Origin: Isoetes taiwanensis
Taxonomy: Eukaryota; Streptophyta; Lycopodiopsida; Isoetales; Isoetaceae
DNA: 64,000 nt
Assembly (NCBI GenBank): GCA_021234155.1
Contig: JAJEKV010000003.1
Coordinates: forward strand, 28,627,166 to 28,691,165
Direction: 5' to 3'
A program made the translations under genes and the position numbers. The notes under the pieces are model-generated. The model did no database searches, was not told the origin of the DNA, and saw only the letters and a program-made list of their open reading frames with translations. Positions 13,187-22,517 of the stretch are shown here, piece after piece (the stretch's first letter is position 1; every line of letters starts with the position of its first letter).

Positions 13187-13579
13187 TCACATAATCAATG
13201 TCACGGAAGAAGAGCAGACCCAACTCCACAAAGTTGTTGTACTCGTGGTAGTACTTGTTAATAAGGCCATACATCTGTCCCTTACTAGTTTCAGAATGAT
13301 CTCTAGTATGTATTGATCCAGAGAGTGTGCATAATAACCAGAAGGAAGCACATCACTCAACTGGTGTAGCCTCTCGTCCAGATCAGGAGGAGGTTCAAGA
13401 ATTCCCACTGTAAGTCTCCTCCAGCATTCAGATGGATTAATTTCCATCAGTGGTTCATGACCACAAGGAAATCGCTCGAGAATAAAGTTCATCGAAGCTC
13501 CTTGGTGGGACTGTGGCGCAATCTCTAAGAAATGGTCAAACAGCTCATCTTGAGTCGGTGCAAAGAAGGCCTGGGGCAT
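13187..13579 (-). CDS. Unknown conserved-looking exon (single-copy version)
   Basis: Minus-strand frame of 130 codons. The first about 95 residues have the composition of a folded conserved protein (blocks such as ILERFPCGHEPL, ECWRRLTVGILEPPPDLDER, and an amphipathic LDQYILEIILKL). The remainder is low-complexity Thr/Ser. A GTAAGG sits right after ...ILKL (about 13,284) and is a plausible splice donor, so the real exon may stop there. The 5' part, upstream of TGTGGC at 13512, is outside the triplication; the rest is repeated at 8410-8715 and 10799-11020. The tandem duplication therefore broke or re-cut this gene. Family not recognised. Confidence 0.4.
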   Translation of the reverse strand: MPQAFFAPTQDELFDHFLEIAPQSHQGASMNFILERFPCGHEPLMEINPSECWRRLTVGILEPPPDLDERLHQLSDVLPSGYYAHSLDQYILEIILKLVRDRCMALLTSTTTSTTTLWSWVCSSSVTLIM

Positions 13580-13639
13580 GCTTGCAGGCTTTCTGGAGAA
13601 GCCCAGGGAGGATTGTGTTGGAGATTAATCATTTGCAAA

Positions 13640-13870
13640 AGCAAACAAGGAGCAAGGAATAGGAACAAGGAACAAGGAGCGAGGAGCAAGGAGCAAGGAA
13701 CATGGAGCAAGGAGCAAGGAACACGGAGAAAGGAACACGGAGAAAGGAACACGGAGAAAGGAACATGGAGCAAGGAACACGGAACACGGAGCACGCAAGG
13801 AACAAAAGAAGGAGCAAGGAACATGGAGCAAGTAATACAGAAAACACAAGGAACAAGGAGCAGACAAGGG
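13640..13870. repeat. Purine-rich minisatellite (AAGGAACA / AAGGAGCA)
   Basis: About 230 bp of interspersed 7-17-bp units such as GGAGCAAGGAACACGG. Almost every pyrimidine is a single C. Long frames on both strands here are repeat artefacts. The purine strand could form a triplex or G-rich structure, but no G-quadruplex signature is evident. Confidence 0.9.
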
Positions 13871-14149
13871 TGAGAAGGGAAAGCAAGGTGAAAGAATTTA
13901 TAGCTGCAGATCCAATAATATGAAATATTATACCAATAATGATAATGCTTAAGTATTATACCAAAATGCTGAAGTATTACATCAATAATGCTGATAATGC
14001 TAAAGGTACACCAATAATTCTAGAATACTGAAAGTATACAAAATAATGTCAAAAGGCGTAAGTATACCATAACGCCAATAATGCTAACTAAATATAGCTA
14101 TTGATGCATTACCATTATAGTCAAAGGAGAAATTACATACAATATGATT

Positions 14150-14981
14150 ATCGAGCCTTTAGATGATGCTATGCCCCGCCATATGTCAACAATGTATTTT
14201 GGAATCTGAACAGTCTTTGGTCTTTTGCCATTTGCATACTATGCATAATGTATAGCATCTAACTTCTCATACCTGGATGGATCTAATGGATTGGGTCGCC
14301 AATATTTAGTTAAGCAACCTGTATAGTCACGACCAACAGACATCCACCATGATATATAAATATAACCATAATTGGTAGACTCTGGATCCAAGATGGCATC
14401 TTCTTCTGTATAGCCCAACTACATTGGAGTTTCACCGTCTCCAGGTCGGACTAAAACAAACATACCTTTCGTAATATGTGCATGAGGATCGAACTCATCC
14501 ATAGGCAACACTGGACGCCCATCTGCTGGCCCACAATAAGAAGAGAGATAGATAGTATTTTCAAGGCAAAGGTCCTACAGCACGGCGGCTTCATCGACCT
14601 CCGGAGTAAAGGCAGCTTGTAGAGGTTCTTGCCTTGTACGCAACCAAAAGTTATCATTTTGAAATCGTCCTGGAGATACATCTTTCAAACATAAAAGAAT
14701 CTCGGTCCAGTAATCCATAGTTCCTTTGTACTGCTGTGCAAACACACTATCTTCTTGATTTTTGCAGAAGGAGTTCCAACATTTAAGTACTTGCTGATGT
14801 TGTCCGCCAGGCCAGGGAGATCTTTTAATGTCTTCCTTGGAGGGATATTTTTAGGCACCCCTATTGGTAACGTTGGCTCACCATTTTCATCCTCCTTCCA
14901 CATTCTTATTCCTTTTTCTGGAATCCACTCTTTTTGGGTTGGTCGCATCTTATATTGCATAATGGACCATTTCCCATCCAT
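14150..14981 (-). pseudogene. Broken unknown gene with three in-frame TAG codons
   Basis: Minus-strand coding-like sequence. It starts MDGKWSIMQYKMRP and runs 98 codons to 14685, where the frame shifts. It then continues as a well-composed acidic protein (DVSPGRFQNDNFWLRTRQEP ... PMDEFDPHAHITKGMFVLVR ... YISWWMSVGRDYTG ... KRPKTVQIPKYIVDIW). The second part is one frame interrupted only by TAG at 14575-14577, 14419-14421 and 14239-14241. Each would be CAG (Gln) with a single C-to-T change, and all three are in register. No family recognised. Either a methylation-decayed pseudogene or a consensus-error artefact. Confidence 0.5.
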
Positions 14982-15009
14982 TTTAAATCGGAATAGTAAT
15001 CGGCCTGTT

Positions 15010-15304
15010 AGACGTTGGCTTTATCAAGGATATATCCCTTGATTGTATATTAGGATTCTGACGTTTCCCTTCAAATGGCACTCTGATGCCATTTGAGGTT
15101 TCCTAGGCTTCAGTACATAAGCTTACTAATGAGTTTTAAGTTTTACCTTTGAAATGGCACCACTGCGCCTTTTGCATTCCATTGCTAGCACATGTCTTTT
15201 GCATTCAGCGGCATCTGGCTCTAGCAAAAGTTACCATGTGTCGTAAGTAGGCCAAAGACTTCAACTGGTACAAGGCATCCAAAAATTTAAACGCCATAAT
15301 TAAC
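15010..15304. other. Spacer, no gene seen
   Basis: No coding frame, RNA gene or repeat recognised. Confidence 0.4.
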
Positions 15305-15910
15305 CACTAAAAAACCACTATAGATGTGGTTTTTTATGTGAAAAAAAATATTCTTAGTAAAAACCACGTATTTAAGTGGTTTTTATAAATTATATGTGGT
15401 TTCTTATATTGGTTTCATGGTCTACTAAGATGGACAATGGTTTATAGCATGGTTTTGTATATCAAAGATGGTAAGTCTTGTGGGTTGCCTAGGATGACAT
15501 AGTTCATCAAAGTGGTAGTGGTTTATAGTATGGTTTTTCAACAACACATTAGATAGGATGATGGTTATTCATGTGAACTTTCTGTTGTAGCCCCACTTAT
15601 AATGTTGTAATAGTTTATAAGGTGCTTTTGTATGCCAATTCCCATGTCATGGTGGTTATTGAAATTTGTTTTCGTTTGTAGCATTTTTTACTAAAAATTG
15701 GTGCAATTTATGGCATGGTTTTGAATGCGAGAGCAATTGTCATGGTGGTTATTTATATTACCCAAAGAGATGATTATTTAAGGCGGATAATTCAATAAGG
15801 TTATTTACAAAGCATCAAAACAATAAACAATATAGTTAATTAGTATCAAACCACTATAGATATGGTCTTTTATACAATTTTCTTAATCACTAACAAAACC
15901 CACATGTCTT

Positions 15911-17237
15911 ATAGATGTTTATAACATTCAAAAAGAAAGGGATATTCGACTTTTGTAATACTCATAAAAGTATTCAACTTGTAAATGCACAAAATCAGTT
16001 TAGACTTGTCTAATACCTTCTTGGGTATTAGACTTATGGAATGCGGCAGGGATTTAGAAGACTCTAATACCCCTTTTTGGATTGCCCGAAGGGCAATCCC
16101 TAGGCATGGAGGTGAGGATTGAGGGATATTCGTGGAATGTCCTAAATGAGAGGCCGAGATAAGTGCTTAGTTTGGAATGTATGAGGAATATGCCTTTTCG
16201 ACGGCCAGAGATAAGCCCAAAAAAAAGGGGATGTCGAACTTGCAATACTTGCTAAATGGAGTTCAATCGAATATGCTTCGGTTTAACAATTCGCATGCAG
16301 TTACTCGATCGCTGCGGATTGAGAGTGAACAGAAGCGTAGACACAGAGAGCACCATATCTTACAGATATTTTATAGAGGGCGGAAGATATCATCAAGGTA
16401 ACAATTGCCATAGCCATAGCTCTACTTCTTTACGGCATTAAAAATTCTAAGGGGCAAAGTCTATAGAAAAGACCTGCGAAACTTGGCGCACATGTAGCCA
16501 TGCATTTCGGCATGCTGGGAGCATCCACCGACCTTTATTATAGGCTCTTAGGCATTATATAAAAGTAGCATAATCTGTAAGCAGGGCATAGATCCGACCG
16601 CCATGGCTATGGAACTTAACGCAAAGAAACAAAAAGTGAAATGTGCCCCCAGTCGATCACGGTCTAAGGCTGACAGCTCTGCCCTGTCAGACAGTAATAA
16701 TGGAGCTAGTTGTTTCTCACGTCCAAAGACAGGATATCAGTTGAACACTATACGCCATACCCCTATCAAGGTGCTCACATTTTGGAGGTTAGGTTTCCAC
16801 CCTCTTTTTATTGTTAAGGGACCCATATTTTTCCTAGAGTGGACGTATGAATCCCCCCTAATGATTCTTAATGGGTGCCCGTAACTTTATTTTATGCTCT
16901 AGGGGGTATTTATTTGCCAAGGCAGTGGTGGTAAGAATTCCCCCCCTGGCATATATGTTTAATATTCCCTAGAACATTTTTTTATTGGCCCGCTTGCCTT
17001 AAAGGTCAAAGGATTTATCTCTAAAATGTTTAAGGCCTAGAGTTCAATGGCCATTGACTGCCAACCGTATGGAACAAATAATTATATTTCATAATACTTA
17101 CAATTGGTGCAACCGATTCAACTTCAATCTCTATTCACAACTCCCCTTCTATCTACGCTCAACTTTCTAGCGGACAACCGACTTGTGTGCGACACCACCT
17201 TTTTTTTTTTTTTTTTTGGAAAGCCATTCCGTATATA
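15911..17237. other. AT-rich stretch, no convincing gene
   Basis: Short frames only. A 93-codon plus-strand frame at 16603-16884 starts with a Lys/Arg/Ser-rich segment and has no recognisable domain. A poly-T run at about 17,201-17,218 may be a retroposon tail. Confidence 0.35.
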
Positions 17238-17330
17238 AGAATGGTTCTTCACCAGAGAGTCTGGTGTGGAAACGCATGGAGGCAAGGAGGCAAGGTTGAC
17301 ACACCAGAATCTCTGGTGAGGAACCATTCT
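17238..17330. repeat. Near-perfect 31-bp inverted repeat with 31-bp loop
   Basis: Arm 1 (17238-17268) and arm 2 (17300-17330) are reverse complements at 29 of 31 positions. Each arm also contains its own 7-bp inverted repeat (CACCAGA...TCTGGTG). As RNA it would fold into a long hairpin; as DNA it could form a cruciform. Candidate small-RNA precursor or tiny fold-back element. Confidence 0.75.
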
Positions 17331-17581
17331 TGAAACGTAAAAATAGTTTAGATAAAATTCTGCCACAGTTTGATCTCTGGGGATCCTAAAATGGATGGAC
17401 CAGGAGAAGCATTTCTTGTATACGCATATAGTAATGTCTAAGCACTGCCTTTGCAGTGCCTAGACTAATAGAAGCGTGTTCATTAAATGCCCATTAATAA
17501 CGCAGTCTCTACATAAGAAGTTGTATGCTTTAAACCACTATCAGCAAACTCTCTGCTGTCTAGTGGCGTGACGTTAAAATA

Positions 17582-17747
<166 letters not shown>

Positions 17748-18544
17748 GTATACGATTAGAATTCAATGTGAAATGTTAGAATTTAAATCATAATAGTGGT
17801 TTTGGCTTAAACCTAAATGTATATAAAGTCCAGGTGAGAATGAGCAGAAGATAAGGCATAAAATTTTCTATTCTCTTGAAAGCATTCTGGTTCTTATTAT
17901 ATACATTCAGGTTAAAGGCAAAACCATAATTAGGAAACCGAACATGAAGGGTCTGTATGCCATGTCATCTCTTCATTCTCCCCTGGACTTCATATACATT
18001 TAGGTTTAGGCCAAACGCTAACCGTAATCTGAGAATATAAAAAGCCATCAGTCTGACTATTATGAATCAGTTCTAACATTTCACATTTAACCATATACCA
18101 CCGTGAATATGAGTATGGAGAATTGTTGTAAAATAAACTCTTGTTGGATGGGCCTTTCACTGTTCAGACAAGCCGAAATTTACCACAATGCTCCAGATGA
18201 AGCTGGCGACTTGACTATTATAATTATTGTCAGGAAAATTGTGACCTAACCCTAATTTTGCGAAGCTTGCGGCGCCAGAAGAACGACAATGGCATGTTTT
18301 CTTTGGTCTAATGCGGTGCCGGATTTTAAAATCGTAGCTCGTGCAAACAGATCGAGCTAGCAAAATCGGCCTCTTTTAGATATGAAGAGAGGGATAAATT
18401 TATACGGTGGGCTTCCTCTACAAGTTTCCTCTGCAACAAACAGATCGCATTTGGAAGGAACTGGAGCGGATTTTTCTGATTTTGGGTTCTGTAAGCAACA
18501 TTTTTTGGGTTTTCGATTGCATTCTTTCCTTGAAAAATTCGTCT

Positions 18545-18765
18545 ACTAGCACAATGTCTAACGATTTGCATAGAATCTTAGAGAGAGCTTGTTGTTTGTC
18601 TTGAATATTGATTTATTATGTCTGTTGGTAGATCGCAAACCAGGTAGAGTATTAATCTATACACAAGTAAAACTACTGGCACAATGCAGAGAATATTAGA
18701 GAGAGCTTGTTGGTCTTGAATATTGATTTAGGATGTTGTTGGTAGATCGTTAGCCAGGTAGAATG
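18545..18765. repeat. Imperfect ~110-bp tandem duplication
   Basis: Two copies of a segment starting ACTRGCACAATG and containing TTAGAGAGAGCTTGTTG, TCTTGAATATTGATTTA and TTGGTAGATCG. Located just upstream of the exon-like blocks at 18.8-19.1 kb. Confidence 0.75.
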
Positions 18766-18816
18766 TAAATAATTACACGCGAAACTAATTGCTTTACTCT
18801 TTTTCTTGAACAGGCA

Positions 18817-19106
18817 TTTTTCTTGCAGCAAGGATCTTCAGCAGAAGGAAGTTCGTACTAGTTTTAAAAGAAGGAACCCATTCAACTACTTTCAACTTGA
18901 TCCCAGAGATGGCAAGGTGCTAGTTTATCCTTTGCATGAATTTATGTATGCTTTCTTGTTCTTTTTTCTAATTAGTTGTTGCAAAACAAGCAAGCACCTT
19001 GTCATATTTTTTTGTCTCTTTACAGCATGAAAGGAGATGGCTATTGTTGGAAGAGCAGACCTGCACTAGCAAATCTGCAATGGATTTGCAGCAATTTGTA
19101 GTGTAA
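18817..19106 (+). CDS. Possible two terminal exons of an unknown gene
   Basis: First block: acceptor CTTGAACAG, then a frame reading HFSCSKDLQQKEVRTSFKRR and NPFNYFQLDPRDGK, ending at a GT donor after GGCAAG (about 18,914). Second block after TTTACAG (about 19,025): HERRWLLLEEQTC...MDLQQFVV and a stop at about 19,105. Both introns would be GT-AG and the frames join cleanly. No family recognised and no upstream exon identified. A chance exon pair cannot be excluded. Confidence 0.25.
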
Positions 19107-22100
19107 GGTACCTGATCACAGAGTAAAGATTAAACTCTGCCCTTCTTTGATCCTTGCTCTTCTTAACCAGGGATTTTCTTTGCCTTGTACAAGGATAGCT
19201 AAATGCATACTTCCATTATGTTTCTTGTATCTGTTACTGAAACGAGAGAATCATGCTATTTTCAAGAGTTTTCTACGATCTCATCCATAGTTCTCTACGA
19301 TCTCATCCATACTAGGAGACAGTATTGAACTTGGCAAGATTTTTCCAGGAGACAGTATTGAACTTGAACTAGGAGAGAGTATTGAACTTGACAGTATTGA
19401 ACTGCAGGTTAGCTCTTTCAACAAACCTTCTTAATTAAGCATAAAAGTTTTATTTGATATATGCAACTCATATTTGAAAAGAACTGGCTGAACAAGAGTT
19501 TGTTTTTACTGCCAGCACTGCACATTGGATTCAAAGTAACGGTTGCTTGTTTGGATGCACAATGTTTTACATGCTTAGATTTTCTCCATGGTAGATGATT
19601 TTCAGAGTTTGAATCTGTAGCATCACTAACTTGGATATTAGGTTCTGTAGAATTATCACCCATCAGATCAGATTTTATCTTTATGTCTGAACATGATATC
19701 TTGCCTATGTTTCTACTGTACCAGAACCTAAAGCATGAAGTGCTTCTTGCATTTCAACTGTAGTTGATGAAGACCTTCTAACTTTCTGTAGTTGATGAAG
19801 GCCTTCTAACTCTAAAGTTATGGATGTTGATATACATTTTTGGACCATAATAACATGAGGGCTTCTTCGGGAGAACTTGTTGTGTTATTGGAGAAATGGT
19901 TTAACCGAGGTTCAAATCCTCTACGCTCCTTTTTATTACTAAAGTACGCAGCTCCTTTTTATTATTAAAATACAGTCGTAGGATATTTATATGGTTGCAC
20001 CTGGTTTTTTCCATCTTGCTAAGCAGATAATTATATGGTGTTGTGATAAACTAATTTGGAATGCTTTAGACAATAAATTTACCATCTTATTTTAGCACCT
20101 TTGAGAATATTAAAAAACACTACGCTATACCCTGTCTTTTTACCACCATGCTATACCACATCAACAAACTGCACATGAAGCACTATATAAAACAACTATT
20201 ACTAAACATGTTGAAACACCACCTAAATAAACATCATGTATGAAGCACCATATGAAACAACTACTACTAAACATGTTGAAATACCACCTAAATAAACACC
20301 ATGTATAAACCGTTGATAATTACTTTGTCAAAATACCGCTTAAATAAAACACACCACGAAACCACATGTGGTTTTTAATGATATCAACCCACAAACATGT
20401 ATTGCTATTATTGAACGGCTTTTTATATATAACCAAGGAAAAAACCTATATCTTCTTTTTGGGTTGCCCCTAGGGGGGCAAGCCCTTGTTGATGTGGGTT
20501 TATGGCATATTTCAGGTATATGCCAATATATGCCAGGAATATACCCATGACTGCTAAAAACTTAGTATAGGGTGTAAACTGGCGGTGGCCCCTGTTACTG
20601 CACAGCCACTTTGAAACCGGCTAACTGGCGTCCAAATTTGTCGATGGGTTTTGGGTATAATCCTTGAAGAATGGACAGATTGGACCAATCTAAGAAAAAT
20701 CAGAGCCAGACAGAGCAACAGAGTGCTTAGATACGAAAGGGCAACAGAGTTGGAAGGTTGCGGTTAGTAGTGGCGGTAGGTGTTTGTATTGTGGTAATAG
20801 TTTCTACATATTGCATCTGGAAAAGAAGATAAAAAAAAGTCAAGGCCACTCGGGAACGTGGATCTCTAGAAGGTAAGCTAAATTTCCCATAACTCATCCA
20901 TGTTCTTATTCCTGTAATCCAAATGCGAAGCAATCAACATGGCATGTAAATAATTCAGATGGTTTTTCTTGCTTTTTCGTTTCATTTGGAAGACTTAAAT
21001 AATTAGTTGGAGGGTAGTTGCAATGATTATGTTTCCATGCCTCTTAGACATCCTTGTTTCCTTGCCATATTCCACTATTCTGTATAAAGACTCTCATAGA
21101 CAGAGCTGTGCTTTTTCCATTGCTTTTTTAACATATGCTTGTATCCTTGCCATTTTTTCACCAAGGAATCTTACCATGGACTGTGGTTTAGTAACGAAAG
21201 TACTCCTGAAGCAAGGAATCAACATGGTCATGCAAATAATTTAGAGTGCTCTTTTTCTCTATTTGGATCCTTCACAGCTTAAAACAGCCCGGATGTTGCA
21301 TTAATATCATTGGTAAGTAATGTCATAAGCCAACTCATTGCCAACATGCAAGGACTAACAAACCTTGGTTACTCTAGAATGAGTCCGTATGTTGCAATCG
21401 ATGCTATAACCCTAGTTTGACTTCTTCATACTACACTTATTCTTCCTAGTTAGTCACAAATCTCTCATCGTCGTTCACATTCTTTTTATTTATTAAGCTA
21501 AACCGGTCCTTATGTTTTACATGGATGATACAATTCTACTTCTACCTCTTTATCTTCGCACTTATGATTCTAATTTTACTAATGCTCTTGTTATGGAGAT
21601 ACAACATTCTATTTCTATTGGTTAGGCTGATAATGCCTAAGTAAAATTTCATGCGACTTACATGTTCTTTCTTAATAGATGGTGTAATCCCATTGTCTTC
21701 ACGATGACTTAAAAGTCCGCAACTAATAACTTTGATGAAGCAAATGCAATCGGCCAGGTGGCTTTGGAAAAGTGTATAAGGTACACTAACTTTTGCTCTC
21801 GCAATTTTTGTTTTCTTTCATTTATGACTTGTTTCTACTAACTATAATACATATCAAAGTACATTAAAGCAAACTTGAAGCTAATATGTTGCACAATACA
21901 TTCATCACATTGTAATCCACAATAGTTGGGAATTGCTTTTGGGCAAGAAGTAGATGTTAGCATTTTAGGTTGTGGTCCCATGCTCGTAGGCAATTCTTAC
22001 TAGGTCCGCAGACATGCAAGAATGCAAGAGAACCTTGTTCAAGTCCTTGTGGAAGGAAGCCAAGGTAGACTTGTTACCACTCAAAGAAATTGTTTTGATC

Positions 22101-22266
22101 CAGTCCATCATAAATGCACGGTTCATGTTTTATGTTACAAAGTATATACTCCATCACATTATAATGGACCCGGGGCGACTTTAGTTCCATCTTTTTTCGC
22201 TTTATAGGCAGGTCTCAATTCTAGGTATCCCATTCAGTAGTGTAGTGTCCGGGCCAACATGCATAA
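19107..22266. other. Gene-poor stretch with small repeats
   Basis: Contains a four-fold AGTATTGAACTTG-type repeat at 19,320-19,400, a 45-bp duplication at 19,750-19,810 (GTTGATGAAG.CCTTCTAACT) and a roughly 85-bp duplication at 20,160-20,310 (AACATGTTGAAA.ACCACCTAAATAAACA). A GAGGTTCAAATCCTC stem-loop at about 19,911 resembles a tRNA T-arm but lacks the rest of a tRNA. No gene supported. Confidence 0.45.
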
Positions 22267-22517
22267 ATTTAATGTTATTGTTCCCATACAGGTGGCATCT
22301 TTGGAATCCCAATAAGCTAAGATTAAACAAGTGGGACATTTATGTTGGTGGTGCTAAGATGAGCAAACGACATCCGAGAATAGAAGATGCATATAAGCAA
22401 ATTGCTACTAATCTAGCGAGGTTGGTGAATAAAGAGATGAGAAAAAGAGAAGATTTAGCGTTGTTCATGAGGTCCTTATCTCCTAGACATTTTATGAATG
22501 GGGAGACAGAAGACTAA
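22267..22517 (+). CDS. Possible terminal exon, unknown protein
   Basis: After a CATACAG acceptor (about 22,291) the frame reads WHLWNPNKLRLNKWDIYVGG, AKMSKRHPRIEDAYKQIATN and then a Lys/Arg/Glu-rich helix-like tail to TAA at 22515-22517. The charged composition is protein-like, but no domain is recognised and no upstream exon is evident. Confidence 0.25.

Larger units (their letters stand above)
6365..13511. repeat. Head-to-tail triplication of a ~2.38-kb segment
   Basis: Three direct copies: 6365-8734, 8735-11126 and 11127-13511 (2,370, 2,392 and 2,385 bp). Each starts with the last about 235 bp of the hAT element and continues through about 2.14 kb of flanking DNA. The hexamer TGTGGC occurs at the start of unit 1, at both junctions and again at 13512-13517 where single-copy sequence resumes, so the breakpoints share 6 bp of microhomology. 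Units 2 and 3 are more alike in the 9,190-9,530 interval, whereas units 1 and 3 agree in the 8,000-8,400 interval. Most differences are 1-3-bp changes at CAG/CTG sites. Confidence 0.92.

Noticed and set aside
13525-13923. Several 70-113-codon frames on both strands
   Set aside because: Low-complexity translations of the purine-rich minisatellite.
19905-19935. tRNA-like T-arm (GAGGTTCAAATCCTC) followed by a T run
   Set aside because: No matching acceptor stem, D-arm or anticodon arm upstream; at best a SINE or tRNA scrap.
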